Part shown: one piece after another, positions 26,844 to 36,292 of the stretch
How positions within the stretch are numbered: position 1 is the stretch's first letter
How the letters are laid out: every line of letters begins with the position of its first letter
Origin: Paenibacillus rhizophilus
GTDB lineage: Bacteria > Bacillota > Bacilli > Paenibacillales > Paenibacillaceae
Reading direction: 5' to 3'
DNA length: 64,000 bases
Assembly: GCF_003854965.1 (NCBI RefSeq)
Contig: NZ_RQPI01000001.1
Coordinates: forward strand, 62,001 to 126,000
Program-made: the position numbers and the translations under genes
The notes under the pieces: model-generated
What the model was told of the DNA's origin: nothing
The model's input: only the letters and a program-made list of their open reading frames with translations
Databases searched by the model: none

Positions 26844-26898
26844 GAGTGAAGCAGAGTTAAGCCAGAGTTGAGATGAGCTGAGAAGAGCTGAGTGCAAG
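26844..26898 (+). promoter_or_regulatory. TRAP-binding site, eleven NAG triplets
   Basis: Eleven triplets start at 26844 (GAG), 26849 (AAG), 26854 (GAG), 26859 (AAG), 26865, 26870, 26875, 26880, 26885, 26890 (all GAG) and 26896 (AAG). Spacers are 2 nt except for two of 3 nt. Number and spacing equal the B. subtilis TRAP target, though the first two AAG and the last are less favoured than GAG or UAG. With mtrB in the same window, TRAP control of trpEDCFBA is strongly supported. Confidence 0.88.
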
Positions 26899-26908
26899 GG
26901 ATGTTAAG

Positions 26909-27004
26909 GATACAGCCGAAGGGCGGATATTCAAGTGCAGGAACTGCGAACGTGAGGTTTGCAGGTGCACGGATAGCTGATCATTACTGATGCCTGGTTG
27001 TATC
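26909..27004 (+). other. Folded domain of the trp leader
   Basis: GATACA at 26909-26914 can pair with TGTATC at 26999-27004 and so close a multi-helix domain. Inside is a long hairpin, GTGCA (26935) with TGCAC (26966) and CTGCGAAC (26944) with GTTTGCAG (26957). It lies between the TRAP site and the first terminator. No known riboswitch was matched. Confidence 0.45.
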
Positions 27005-27009
27005 GTTTG

Positions 27010-27046
27010 GACTTTATCTTCCATAGGTGGGGGATAGCGTCTTTTT
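27010..27046 (+). terminator. trp leader terminator T1
   Basis: GACTTTATCTTCC pairs with GGGGGATAGCGTC (13 positions, one mismatch, several wobbles) around a 6-nt loop, then TTTTT. The wobbles suggest a stem of intermediate strength, as in an attenuator. Confidence 0.6.
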
Positions 27047-27163
27047 CGGAGATTGTATTTTGCGTTGCTTTGAATGCGGGGATCTTTTATGCATCGTCCG
27101 CTGCAGAGCGGCTGCAACTGCCTGATGCCGAAATCCCGCTCTTTTATACGCTTGCTTAACCTA

Positions 27164-27187
27164 ACCTCTACTTCGGTGGAGGTTTTT
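27164..27187 (+). terminator. trp leader terminator T2
   Basis: ACCTCTAC-TTCG-GTGGAGGT (8 bp, one wobble, stable TTCG loop) followed by TTTTT, 50 nt before trpE. The 5' arm AACCTC could instead pair with GAGGTT at 26955-26960. Confidence 0.75.
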
Positions 27188-27236
27188 CTGTATTTTCAGC
27201 TCAAATACCCTTTCTAAGTCCAAGGAGGAACGACAA

Positions 27237-28790
27237 ATGACCAGTCCCAGTGTTGAACAAGTGATGTCGCTCTCGCGGCAGTATAACCTCATTCCCGTGG
27301 TGAAGCGGCTCCTGGCCGATATGGAAACGCCGATCCGGATTTTTCAGCGGTTTGCTGGACGCAAAAATGCCTTTCTGCTGGAAAGCGTGGAGGGCGGCAT
27401 CCAATGGGCCCGGTATTCGTTCATCGGCAGCGATCCGTTCCTGCTCATTTCCGGCAAAAAAGGTGTCATCAATGTGGAAATCGGCGGCGAGAAAAAGCAG
27501 CTGAAGGGCAAACCGATCGAAGAGCTGAAAAGCCTGCTCCGTTCGTACCGCAGCCCGAAGCTTGCGGAAATGCCGCCGTTCACCGGCGGGGCGATCGGAT
27601 TTTTCGGGTACGACCTGCTTCAGTATTACGAGAAGCTACCGGCCCATGCCAGCGATGATTTGAAAATGGATGATATTCGCTTCATGTTCTGTGACCGGAT
27701 TATCGTGTTCGACCACGTTAAACAGCAGATTTTGCTGGTCGGCAACCTTCATATCAAGGATGGCGACACGGATTCCGATATCAGAGCCAATTACGAGAAA
27801 TTGGACCGCAAGCTCGAAGAGATGGCGGAGGAGCTGCACAAGGAAGGACCGCAGGAAAATCTGAACCGGCGCAGCATTCCACAGGATATCGAGCTGGGTG
27901 ATATTCACTCCAATTTGACGAAGGAGCAGTTTATCGGCAATGTGGAACAGGCCAAGGAATACATTCGGGCTGGCGATATTTTTCAGGTCGTGCTGTCCCA
28001 ACGGTTCCATATCAATACCGAAGTGTCACCGCTTCATGTGTACCGGCTGCTGCGGACGCTGAACCCGTCGCCGTATATGTATTATCTCAAAATGGACGAT
28101 GAAATCATTGTCGGCACATCGCCGGAGGCACTTGTGAAAGTGGATGGCGACCGGGTGGAGACCCGGCCGATTGCCGGAACGAGGCCGAGAGGCGAGAATG
28201 AGGCGCGGGACCGAGCGCTGGCGTCCGAACTGCTGGAGGATGAAAAAGAGAGAGCCGAGCATCTGATGCTCGTCGATCTGGGCCGCAATGATCTAGGCCG
28301 GGTTTCAAAGTTTGGAACCGTTAAGTGTGACTCCTTCATGGAGATCGAGAAATACTCCCATGTGATGCATATGGTGTCGAATGTTTCGGGCACGCTTCGT
28401 GAGGATAAAGATTTCTTCGACGCTTTCCTGTCCTGCCTGCCGGCGGGCACCGTATCCGGAGCGCCGAAGCTCCGGGCGATGCAGATTATCGCCGAACTGG
28501 AGCGTGAAGCGCGGGGAGCTTATGCGGGAGCGATCGGGTACCTTGGATTCTCCGGAAATATGGATTCCTGCATAACGATCCGGACGATCATCTTCCGCAA
28601 AGGCCGGGCCTATGTTCAGGCGGGAGCGGGCATTGTTTGGGATTCCGTGCCGGAGAAGGAGTACGAGGAGACCGTCAACAAGGCCAAGGGCATGCTGAAA
28701 GCGATTCGGATGGCCGAGGCGATGTTCCCGGCGAAGGCGAAGGACAGAGGCAGCATCAATCAGGATTACATGTACGAATATACCCCTTGA
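27237..28790 (+). CDS. trpE: Anthranilate synthase component I
   Basis: 517 residues. The N-terminal tryptophan-binding element LLESVEGG (about 42-49) implies feedback inhibition. The chorismate-binding domain contains RPIAGTRPRG, ELLEDEKERAEHLMLVDLGRNDLGRV and PAGTVSGAPKLRAM. It forms anthranilate from chorismate with a glutamine amidotransferase subunit. No trpG lies in this operon, so the partner must be a PabA-type subunit encoded elsewhere, as in B. subtilis. AAGGAGG precedes the ATG. Confidence 0.97.
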   Translation: MTSPSVEQVMSLSRQYNLIPVVKRLLADMETPIRIFQRFAGRKNAFLLESVEGGIQWARYSFIGSDPFLLISGKKGVINVEIGGEKKQLKGKPIEELKSLLRSYRSPKLAEMPPFTGGAIGFFGYDLLQYYEKLPAHASDDLKMDDIRFMFCDRIIVFDHVKQQILLVGNLHIKDGDTDSDIRANYEKLDRKLEEMAEELHKEGPQENLNRRSIPQDIELGDIHSNLTKEQFIGNVEQAKEYIRAGDIFQVVLSQRFHINTEVSPLHVYRLLRTLNPSPYMYYLKMDDEIIVGTSPEALVKVDGDRVETRPIAGTRPRGENEARDRALASELLEDEKERAEHLMLVDLGRNDLGRVSKFGTVKCDSFMEIEKYSHVMHMVSNVSGTLREDKDFFDAFLSCLPAGTVSGAPKLRAMQIIAELEREARGAYAGAIGYLGFSGNMDSCITIRTIIFRKGRAYVQAGAGIVWDSVPEKEYEETVNKAKGMLKAIRMAEAMFPAKAKDRGSINQDYMYEYTP

Positions 28791-28851
28791 CCGGGTCCTG
28801 TAACAGGCGGCTTAAGCGATAATCAATCTCTTATGAGCGAGAGGAGAACAA

Positions 28852-29907
28852 ATGGCAATGAGCAGCAGCGTTAACCAATTGGTGCAGTCCGGGATCGCCG
28901 GACTGATTGAAAGCAAGGATTTATCCCGGGAGCAGGCGCGGGACATCATGGGCGCTATTATGGAAGGGGCGGCGACGCAGGCCCAGATCGGCTCCCTGCT
29001 TACCGCTCTGCGGATCAAAGGGGAGACCGTGGATGAGATCACAGGCTTCGCGCAAGCCATGCGCGGGTTCGGAACTCCGGTTGCCACAGAGAACGAGCGT
29101 CTGCTGGACACCTGCGGAACCGGCGGTTCAGGTATCCATAAGTTCAACATTTCCACGGCTTCTGCGATTATTTCCGCAGCCGCTTCGGTGCGCGTCGCCA
29201 AGCACGGCAACCGTTCCGCCTCAGGAAGAGCGGGCAGCGCTGACGTGCTGGAGGCGCTCGGCGTGAACATCCATCTGGATGCGGAGCAGGCGAAGCGGTG
29301 CCTGGACGATATCGGCATCTGCTTCCTGTTTGCGCAGATTTACCATCCGTCAATGAAATACGCAGCCGCCCCGCGGAGGGAACTTGGCGTGCGGACGGTG
29401 TTCAACATGCTCGGACCGCTCACGAATCCGGCCGGAGCGGACCGGCAGCTCCTGGGTATTTACGACCGGGAGAAGACCGAGACGGTCGCGCTGGTGCTCA
29501 AGGAGCTTGGCTCGAAGCGTGCGCTCGTGGTCAGCAGTCACGACGGTCTTGACGAGATCAGTATTTCCGCGCCGACCACCGTGTCGGAGCTTCGGGACGG
29601 CGCGGTGACGACCTATGAAATTACCCCGCATGACCTGGGACTTCCCAGCCATCCGCTTGAAGCCGTTCTCGGCGGCGGACCCGAAGAGAACGCGGCGATT
29701 ATCCGTACGGTGCTGGACGGCGCAAAAACGCCTTACCGGGACATTGTGCTCGCCAATGCCGGAGCCTGCATCTATGTTGCCGGTCTTGCGGGTACGCTGG
29801 CTGAAGGTGTGCGAAAAGCGGCGGAAATGATCGATTCGGGCGAAGCGGCACGCAAGCTGGAGCAGCTTATTGCTATAACGGAGGAGCTTAAACATGTATC
29901 TCGATAA
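28852..29907 (+). CDS. trpD: Anthranilate phosphoribosyltransferase
   Basis: 351 residues. The PRPP motif DTCGTGGSG and KHGNRSASGRAGSADVLEALG are intact. It joins anthranilate to PRPP. GAGAGGAGAA precedes the ATG (a second ATG lies 6 nt later). It overlaps trpC by 14 nt. Confidence 0.97.
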   Translation: MAMSSSVNQLVQSGIAGLIESKDLSREQARDIMGAIMEGAATQAQIGSLLTALRIKGETVDEITGFAQAMRGFGTPVATENERLLDTCGTGGSGIHKFNISTASAIISAAASVRVAKHGNRSASGRAGSADVLEALGVNIHLDAEQAKRCLDDIGICFLFAQIYHPSMKYAAAPRRELGVRTVFNMLGPLTNPAGADRQLLGIYDREKTETVALVLKELGSKRALVVSSHDGLDEISISAPTTVSELRDGAVTTYEITPHDLGLPSHPLEAVLGGGPEENAAIIRTVLDGAKTPYRDIVLANAGACIYVAGLAGTLAEGVRKAAEMIDSGEAARKLEQLIAITEELKHVSR

Positions 29908-30724
29908 AATCGTAGCGACCAAGATAAAAGAGGTTGAGACGCTCAGTGCGTCGTTTTCCCTCTCGGAAGTGGAACGCGAAATCGCCGGACTGCCGGCAGC
30001 CCGCGGATTTCGCAGGGCGCTCACGCTCGGAAGGAAGCGTGATATAGGACTGATCGCGGAGGTGAAGAAGGCGTCCCCTTCCAAAGGGCTGATCCGCGCG
30101 GATTTTGATCCGGTGCAGATTGCCAAGGCCTATGAGGCAGGCGGAACGGACTGTCTCTCCGTCCTGACTGACAGGCAATATTTTCAGGGCAGCGGCGAAT
30201 ATTTGCAGCAGGTTCGGCAAGCGGTAAGCCTGCCGCTGCTGCGCAAGGATTTCATCATCGACGAGAAACAAATCTATGAAGCCCGGCTCCTCGGGGCGGA
30301 CGCCGTTCTGCTGATCGCGGCTATATTAACGTCCGCCGTGCTCTCTTCCTTCACGGATACCGCGGGAAGTCTTGGGCTCGACGTATTAATCGAGGTTCAT
30401 GACCGCAGCGAGCTTGAAGGGGTGCTGGACACGGGCAAGGCGCAGCTTTCCCATGTGCTGCTCGGCATTAACAACCGCAATCTGCATACGTTCGAGACCT
30501 CGCTTGCCACGACGGCCGAGCTTGCGGCGCTCGCGCCGGATGGCGTTCCCCTGATCAGCGAGAGTGGTATCGCGGGACCGGAGGACATCGCCTATTTGAA
30601 GGCGAACGGCGCGGACGGCGTGCTGGTCGGTGAATATTTCATGCGGCAGCAGGATGTGGAACAGGCAGTCGGTACGCTGCTCGGCCCTGTTTTGAAAGGC
30701 GAGGACCGGGTGCGGAATGGCTGA
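29894..30724 (+). CDS. trpC: Indole-3-glycerol phosphate synthase
   Basis: 276 residues, TIM barrel. EVKKASPSKGLIRADFDP, LSVLTD..YFQGS, LLRKDFIID and the phosphate-binding SGIAGPEDI are present. It closes the indole ring from CdRP. Confidence 0.97.
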   Translation: MYLDKIVATKIKEVETLSASFSLSEVEREIAGLPAARGFRRALTLGRKRDIGLIAEVKKASPSKGLIRADFDPVQIAKAYEAGGTDCLSVLTDRQYFQGSGEYLQQVRQAVSLPLLRKDFIIDEKQIYEARLLGADAVLLIAAILTSAVLSSFTDTAGSLGLDVLIEVHDRSELEGVLDTGKAQLSHVLLGINNRNLHTFETSLATTAELAALAPDGVPLISESGIAGPEDIAYLKANGADGVLVGEYFMRQQDVEQAVGTLLGPVLKGEDRVRNG

Positions 30725-31394
30725 GGCGAAGGTAAAAATTTGTGGACTTCAGGACGTTGAAGTGCTAAAATCTATTGTACACTTGCCGGTTGATTATATC
30801 GGCCTTGTCTTTGCTCCGAGCCGCCGGAAGGTGTCGCCGGAGCAGGCAGCGGAACTGGCATCCGTCCTTGGAGAGTGGAAGGCGGGGCAGGCTCCGCTTG
30901 CCGCCGGGGTCTTTGTCAATCCGGAGATGGGCGAACTGAACGAGATTGTTGCCGCTGTACCGCTTGGCATTATTCAGCTGCACGGGAACGAAAGCCCGGC
31001 ATTTTGCCGGGAGGTCAAGAAGGCCTTCCCCGATGTTCAGGTATGGAAGGCGCTTCCGGTAGCTGCGGAAATAAATGATACAGATAACAATGGATCGCTG
31101 CTGGAAAGCTATGCCGGCACGATTGACGCGCTCCTGCTCGATACGTACGATCCCGCACAGCGGGGCGGCTCCGGGCGGACGTTCGCATGGGAAGAGATTC
31201 CGGCTTACCGCAAGCGCGCGGGGGCGATGGGAGTGCCGCTGTACGTGGCCGGCGGACTTTCGCCGGACAATGTGGACGGGCTTCTGGCGGCTTACGCTCC
31301 GGACGGAGTGGACGTATCCAGCGGAGTGGAAAGTGATGGAGTAAAGGATATCGCCAAAATCACAGCTTTTGTGGAAAGGGTGAAGCAATCATGA
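30717..31394 (+). CDS. trpF: Phosphoribosylanthranilate isomerase
   Basis: 225 residues. VKICGLQD carries the catalytic Cys near residue 8. [12 protein letters not shown] and the phosphate loop [10 protein letters not shown] follow, with the catalytic Asp in LLDTYDP. Overlaps trpC by 8 nt and trpB by 4 nt. Confidence 0.96.
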   Translation: MAEAKVKICGLQDVEVLKSIVHLPVDYIGLVFAPSRRKVSPEQAAELASVLGEWKAGQAPLAAGVFVNPEMGELNEIVAAVPLGIIQLHGNESPAFCREVKKAFPDVQVWKALPVAAEINDTDNNGSLLESYAGTIDALLLDTYDPAQRGGSGRTFAWEEIPAYRKRAGAMGVPLYVAGGLSPDNVDGLLAAYAPDGVDVSSGVESDGVKDIAKITAFVERVKQS

Positions 31395-32590
31395 TACAGG
31401 TGCCGGACCGGCATGGACGTTTCGGAGCTTTCGGGGGACGCTTCGTGCCCGAAACCTTGATGAATGCATTGATAGAGCTGGAGGAAGCTTATAACAAGTT
31501 CTCAGCCGAACCGGAGTTTCAGGAGCAGATTAATTATTTGCTTAAGCAGTATTCGGGACGGGAGACGCCGCTGTACTACGCCGAACGGCTCAGCGCTCAG
31601 CTGGGCGGGGCGAAAATATATTTAAAGCGCGAGGATTTGAACCATACCGGGGCCCATAAGATCAACAACGCCATCGGTCAGGCGATTCTCGCCAAAATGA
31701 TGGGCAAGAAGAAGGTTATTGCAGAGACGGGGGCGGGCCAGCATGGCGTGGCGACCGCTACCGTCGCCGCGCTTCTCGGAATGGAATGCAAAGTATTCAT
31801 GGGCGAGGAGGATACCCGCCGCCAACAGCTGAACGTATTTCGAATGAAGCTGCTTGGAGCCGAGGTCATTTCCGTTACTTCGGGATCGCGGACGCTCAAG
31901 GACGCAGGCAACGAGGCGCTGCGTTATTGGGTCAGCAACGTAGACGACACTTTCTATGTGCTCGGCTCCGCGGTCGGCCCGCATCCGTATCCGATGATGG
32001 TCCGCAATTTTCAGCGGATTATAGGGGATGAGACGCGGAAGCAAATTCTGGAGGCGGAAGGTAGACTGCCGGATCTGCTGGTGGCCGCCGTCGGGGGCGG
32101 CAGCAACGCTATCGGCATGTTCTATCCGTTCCTCGAAGACGAGAGCGTGGGTATGATCGGCGTTGAAGCCGCGGGCAAAGGCGTCGATACGCCGTATCAC
32201 GCAGCTACGATGAGCAAGGGAAGCCAAGGGGTGTTCCAGGGCTCGATGAGCTACCTGCTTCAGGATGAACACGGTCAAGTGATAGAGGCGCACTCCATCT
32301 CCGCGGGGCTCGATTATCCCGGGGTAGGACCGGAGCACTCCTATCTTAAAGATATCGAACGCGTAAAATATGTACCGATTACCGACCGGGAAGCGCTCGA
32401 TGCCCTTAAGCTGCTGTGCGTGACTGAAGGCATCATTCCCGCGCTGGAATCGGCTCATGCAGTGGCGCAGGTTGAGAAGATCGCGCCGACGCTCTCCAAG
32501 GATGACATCATCGTAATCTGCCTTTCGGGCCGGGGCGACAAAGACGTGGAATCGATTATGGCGTATACGGAAGGGGAGGGGCTGAAATGA
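31391..32590 (+). CDS. trpB: Tryptophan synthase beta chain
   Basis: 399 residues. The PLP-binding Lys lies in [10 protein letters not shown], followed by [13 protein letters not shown] and the phosphate loop [10 protein letters not shown]. It condenses indole with serine, forming an alpha2-beta2 complex with TrpA. Confidence 0.98.
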   Translation: MIQVPDRHGRFGAFGGRFVPETLMNALIELEEAYNKFSAEPEFQEQINYLLKQYSGRETPLYYAERLSAQLGGAKIYLKREDLNHTGAHKINNAIGQAILAKMMGKKKVIAETGAGQHGVATATVAALLGMECKVFMGEEDTRRQQLNVFRMKLLGAEVISVTSGSRTLKDAGNEALRYWVSNVDDTFYVLGSAVGPHPYPMMVRNFQRIIGDETRKQILEAEGRLPDLLVAAVGGGSNAIGMFYPFLEDESVGMIGVEAAGKGVDTPYHAATMSKGSQGVFQGSMSYLLQDEHGQVIEAHSISAGLDYPGVGPEHSYLKDIERVKYVPITDREALDALKLLCVTEGIIPALESAHAVAQVEKIAPTLSKDDIIVICLSGRGDKDVESIMAYTEGEGLK

Positions 32591-33408
32591 CAACCGAAAC
32601 GACGAACCGCATGGACTTGGCATTCCGCCGCCTGAAGGAACAAGGCCGGGCGGCGCTGATTCCGTTTCTTACCGTGGGCGATCCCGATCTGGAGACGAGC
32701 CTCGCGATTATTGCCGAGCTGGAAGCGGCGGGCGCGGATATGGTCGAGCTGGGGGTTCCCTATTCCGATCCGCTGGCGGACGGGCCGGTGATCCAGCGTG
32801 CTTCCGCGCGGGCGCTGCGAGGGAACATTCACCTGCGGACCTGTATGGAAGCGGCGCTCAAGGCCCGTAAGGCAGGAAGCCAGCTTCCGTTTATCCTTTT
32901 TACTTACTACAATCCCGTGCTGCAAATGGGACTCGATACTTTCTTTGCGGAACTGGGCAATTATGAAATCAGCGGGCTGATTATTCCGGATCTGCCGGTT
33001 GAGGAGTCGGAAGAGATGCGCCGCCGCAGCCGCGATGCCGGGATCAACCTGATTCCGCTCGTCGCGCCGACCTCCAGTGAACGCATCGCCAAGATCGTAT
33101 CCGGCGCGAGCGGCTTCGTATACTGCGTGTCCTCGCTTGGCGTGACAGGCGAACGTACGTCTTTCCATGAAAGCGTGGACCAGTTCATCGAATCCGTCCG
33201 TCAGGCGACCGATCTTCCGGTGGCCGTCGGATTCGGCATTTCTACTCCCGAGCAGGTTGCCAGATTCGCAAAAATCTGCGACGGAGTCGTAGTTGGGAGC
33301 GCGATTGTCCGCAAGATCGAGGAAGTGATTTTCCTTCTTCAGGACCCCGGGAAGCGCGGCGAGGGACTGTTGCAAATCCGCGATTTTGTGGCACAATTAA
33401 GACCATAG
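32587..33408 (+). CDS. trpA: Tryptophan synthase alpha chain
   Basis: 273 residues. The catalytic Glu lies in [19 protein letters not shown], with the second acid in [24 protein letters not shown] is the phosphate site. It splits indole-3-glycerol phosphate and channels indole to TrpB. Confidence 0.97.
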   Translation: MTTETTNRMDLAFRRLKEQGRAALIPFLTVGDPDLETSLAIIAELEAAGADMVELGVPYSDPLADGPVIQRASARALRGNIHLRTCMEAALKARKAGSQLPFILFTYYNPVLQMGLDTFFAELGNYEISGLIIPDLPVEESEEMRRRSRDAGINLIPLVAPTSSERIAKIVSGASGFVYCVSSLGVTGERTSFHESVDQFIESVRQATDLPVAVGFGISTPEQVARFAKICDGVVVGSAIVRKIEEVIFLLQDPGKRGEGLLQIRDFVAQLRP

Positions 33409-33449
33409 TTAAAAACATCGACTGATATTACCGAGAGAGAGGACCGCTC

Positions 33450-34547
33450 ATGAAGCCGAAACCCCATATCGTAGGCCTTCCGGTTTACAAACCGGGCAAA
33501 CCCATAGAAGAAGTGAAGAAGGAATACGGACTTGACGAGGTCATTAAGCTGGCCTCCAATGAGAATCCGTACGGTTCATCGCCGAGCGCCAAAGCCGCCA
33601 TTCAGGCCGAGCTCGATAATCTTAGTCTCTATCCCGACGGCTCCGCCGCCGAGTTGACCGCCGCACTGTCCGCCCATCTGGGGGTGCAGGCCGACAATAT
33701 TATTTTCGGCTGCGGCTCGGACGAGATTATTGCGCTGATCGCCCGCGCCTTTTTCCTCCCTGGCGACGAGACGATCATGGCCGACCAGACCTTCTCCGTA
33801 TACAAGAGCAACGCGGATATCGAAGGGGCGATCAGCATCGAAGTGCCGCTTGCTGAGGGCACCCACGATCTGGATGCGATGCTCGCCCGCGTCACTGACA
33901 AGACAAAAGTAATCTGGGTGTGCAATCCGAACAATCCGACGGGCACGATTGTGTCCGAAACGGCGCTAACGGCTTTTCTGGATGCGGTCCCGGACCGCGT
34001 AATGGTTGTGCTGGACGAAGCCTATTACGAGTATGTGACCGATCTATCCTACTCCGACGGCATCAAGCTGCTGGATCGCTATCCTAACCTTGTCGTGCTG
34101 CGGACATTCTCCAAAATTTACGGGCTGGCGGCGCTGCGGATCGGATACGGTATCGCGAGACCCGAAATCATCACGCTTATTAACCAGGTGCGCGAACCGT
34201 TCAACACCTCCCGTCTTGCGCAGGCAGCCGCGATTGCGGCGCTGGGAGACCGGGATTATGTGGAAGAATGCCGCCGCCTCAACAGCGCGGGGCTGGTGCA
34301 GCTTCAAGATGAATTCAAGCGGCTTGGGCTGCAATATTTCCCGTCGCACGGAAACTTTATTATGGTTGACGTCCGCGTGCCGGCGCTTGATATTTTCGAA
34401 CTGCTGCTGCGCAAAGGCGTCATCGTAAGAGCCGGACACCGCCTCTATCCTACTTACATCCGGGTTACCATCGGCTCGGAGGAGCAGAACAAGGTCTTTA
34501 TCCAGGCTTTGGAGGCCGCGCTCAAAGAACAGGGCGTTCGGGCATAG
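33450..34547 (+). CDS. hisC: Histidinol-phosphate aminotransferase
   Basis: 365 residues. The PLP-binding Lys is in RTFSKIYGLAALRIGY, with CNPNNPTGT and LDEAYYEY upstream. In Bacillales this enzyme also transaminates aromatic keto acids, which explains its place between trpA and tyrA. GAGAGAGGA precedes the ATG. Confidence 0.95.
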   Translation: MKPKPHIVGLPVYKPGKPIEEVKKEYGLDEVIKLASNENPYGSSPSAKAAIQAELDNLSLYPDGSAAELTAALSAHLGVQADNIIFGCGSDEIIALIARAFFLPGDETIMADQTFSVYKSNADIEGAISIEVPLAEGTHDLDAMLARVTDKTKVIWVCNPNNPTGTIVSETALTAFLDAVPDRVMVVLDEAYYEYVTDLSYSDGIKLLDRYPNLVVLRTFSKIYGLAALRIGYGIARPEIITLINQVREPFNTSRLAQAAAIAALGDRDYVEECRRLNSAGLVQLQDEFKRLGLQYFPSHGNFIMVDVRVPALDIFELLLRKGVIVRAGHRLYPTYIRVTIGSEEQNKVFIQALEAALKEQGVRA

Positions 34548-34580
34548 CACGGGCGACGCAAGGAATCTACAGAAGGCGAG

Positions 34581-35687
34581 TTGTTCAAAGACATGACGAC
34601 TAAGATTGCAATTTTCGGCGTCGGGCTGATCGGCGGTTCCCTTGCCCTTTGCTTTAAGGGCAGGGAAGGCCTGAACGTTGTAGGCCACGCCCACCGCCCG
34701 GAGTCGGCTGCCAAGTATGTGAGCAGAGGCGTAGTCGACAGCGCGACGCTGTCATTTGAAGAGGCGGCGCTTGGCGCCGACTTTATTTTTTTATGCGTTC
34801 CCGTCGGGATGCTGGAGGAGTATCTGAACAGGCTGAGTAAGCTGCCGCTTAAGAAGGGCTGCATTATTACGGATGTCGGCAGCACCAAAGCGAGCATCGC
34901 GGCCTGCGCGGCTTCAATGGACCTTCCGGACGTTCATTTTATCGGCGGTCATCCGATGGCCGGTTCGGAGCGTTCCGGTGTGGAAGCGGCCTCGTCGCTG
35001 CTGTTCGAGAACGCCTTTTATGTGCTTACTCCGCCGCCTGGAGTTCCCGAAGAGGCGTATGAGTCGCTTAAGGCTCTGTTGGTACATACGAGAGCGCAAA
35101 TCGTCCGGCTGGACCCGCAGCGGCATGACGAGATTGTCGGGGCGATCAGCCATTTGCCTCATATCATCGCTGTGGCGCTTGTGAACCAGGTTCACGAGTA
35201 CGACTGCACCGACTCGCTTTACAGCACACTGGCTGCAGGTGGATTCCGGGACATTACGCGAATCGCGTCCAGCGAGCCCGTCATCTGGCGGGACATTCTG
35301 CTGAACAACCGGATGGTGATGCTTAAGCTGCTGAAGGATTGGAATGCGGAGGTTTCTTCCTTCGTAGAGCTGCTGGAGAACGCTGACGGAGAGGGAATCG
35401 AGGAAGCGTTTAAGGAAGCGAACGGTTTCCGCAGCAAGCTGCCTGAACGGCGCAAGGGCATGATTACACCGCTGTTCGACCTGCATATCGACGTTCCCGA
35501 CCACCCTGGCATCATCGGACGGATTGCCACGGAGCTGGGCGATCAAGGCATCAACCTAAGCAACGTGCAAATCATCGAGAGCCGTGAGGACGTCCCGGGC
35601 ATTATGCGCCTGTCTTTCCGTCAGGAAGGCGATATGGAGCGGGCCAAAGTGCTGCTGCAGCGGCATGATTATACGGTGTACGTATAG
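34581..35687 (+). CDS. tyrA: Prephenate dehydrogenase with ACT domain
   Basis: 368 residues if started at TTG 34581, or 364 from ATG 34593; neither has an ideal ribosome site. The NAD fingerprint GVGLIGGSLAL is at about 13-23 and GGHPMAGSERSG holds the substrate-binding residues. The C-terminal ACT domain (about 296-368, LHIDVPDHPGIIGRIATELG) likely senses an amino acid. It makes 4-hydroxyphenylpyruvate. In B. subtilis aroE (EPSP synthase) follows; it is absent here. Confidence 0.95.
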   Translation: MFKDMTTKIAIFGVGLIGGSLALCFKGREGLNVVGHAHRPESAAKYVSRGVVDSATLSFEEAALGADFIFLCVPVGMLEEYLNRLSKLPLKKGCIITDVGSTKASIAACAASMDLPDVHFIGGHPMAGSERSGVEAASSLLFENAFYVLTPPPGVPEEAYESLKALLVHTRAQIVRLDPQRHDEIVGAISHLPHIIAVALVNQVHEYDCTDSLYSTLAAGGFRDITRIASSEPVIWRDILLNNRMVMLKLLKDWNAEVSSFVELLENADGEGIEEAFKEANGFRSKLPERRKGMITPLFDLHIDVPDHPGIIGRIATELGDQGINLSNVQIIESREDVPGIMRLSFRQEGDMERAKVLLQRHDYTVYV

Positions 35688-35707
35688 CGAATATAGGGAA
35701 GAGCAAG

Positions 35708-35731
35708 GCCGGGCAGACGCCCGGCTTTTTT
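35708..35731 (+). terminator. Rho-independent terminator of the trp-his-tyr operon
   Basis: GCCGGGC-AGAC-GCCCGGC, perfect 7-bp stem, followed by TTTTTT. Confidence 0.93.
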
Positions 35732-35803
35732 AATTTAAGTATTTATAAGTTTCACACTTATTACTGAGGTATCCGTTAATTTGTCGGAATTATCAAAAAA
35801 GGC

Positions 35804-35886
35804 AAAAAAAAGACCGCTTTCAAAAAGCGGCCTTTGCTCATGTAGAGCTGAAGTATTGGATAGGAGTGGAGAGAAACCATACTGTA
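35804..35886 (-). ncRNA. Candidate small regulatory RNA, about 80 nt
   Basis: On the minus strand a perfect consensus promoter (35892-35920) should start RNA near 35885-35886. A terminator of nine pairs (one G-U) with a UUG loop, between 35832 and 35812, then eight U residues (35811-35804), ends it. The 5' half can fold as GUAU-GG...CC-A-AUAC, which displays a 17-nt loop with UCUCUCCACUCCU, a pyrimidine stretch complementary to Shine-Dalgarno sequences. No ribosome site is seen before the one ATG in it, so a peptide is unlikely. Family unknown. Confidence 0.7.
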
Positions 35887-35891
35887 CCTTT

Positions 35892-35920
35892 ATTATATGT
35901 ATCCGTTTACAATTTGTCAA
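35892..35920 (-). promoter_or_regulatory. Perfect sigma-A promoter with embedded cre site
   Basis: Minus strand: TTGACA (35920-35915), 17-nt spacer, TATAAT (35897-35892), both hexamers exact. The spacer holds TTGTAAACGGATACA (35912-35898), which fits the CcpA consensus WTGNAANCGNWNNCW at every position. CcpA bound here would block RNA polymerase, so repression by preferred sugars is predicted. Confidence 0.8.
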
Positions 35921-36062
35921 CGCTTTCATGAAAAAACTTACTCCAGTATTTTCCCCCGCTCCGGATGTGCCCGGAATCAATTTCGGCACGAAGTTGCCAG
36001 CAGCGGTTTTTATGTCGAACAGGGTTGGCGGAAAGAAGTTTACATGCGGCATCCGTCTATTA

Positions 36063-36092
36063 ATGTCATCGGAAACCGAATTGTGGTACAAT
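36063..36092 (+). promoter_or_regulatory. Possible promoter of the ECF sigma gene
   Basis: ATGTCA, 18-nt spacer, TACAAT with a TGG extension. A housekeeping-type promoter; no autoregulatory ECF-type motif was recognised. Confidence 0.4.
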
Positions 36093-36292
36093 AGGAAAGT
36101 ATTTTTATAGATTTGTTGTTAACCAATACGTCCGAATATTCGAAGCTTAAACATAGCCGTCATGAATATACATAGAAACCGGAGTGGAAATTGGCTCTTT
36201 TTTCAGAAAAAACCGCAACTTTTTTGGACCCGCTCGGTAATAATGATTACCAACGGGATATATCGTGCTATGGCGAGGAGGAAACGCCCACC

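Noticed and set aside
27020-27046. T-box-like sequence AGGTGG...GCG in the trp leader
   Set aside because: The conserved AGGGTGGNACCGCG core is not there, the UGGN base would not match the tRNA-Trp end, and no specifier stem was found. It is explained as the right arm of terminator T1.
35776-35841. 21-codon peptide starting at the ATG inside the candidate small RNA
   Set aside because: No ribosome site precedes it and the frame runs past the terminator, so translation is unlikely.
35735-36091. 118-codon minus-strand ORF
   Set aside because: No family resemblance, no ribosome site, and it runs across the promoter and terminator of the candidate small RNA.
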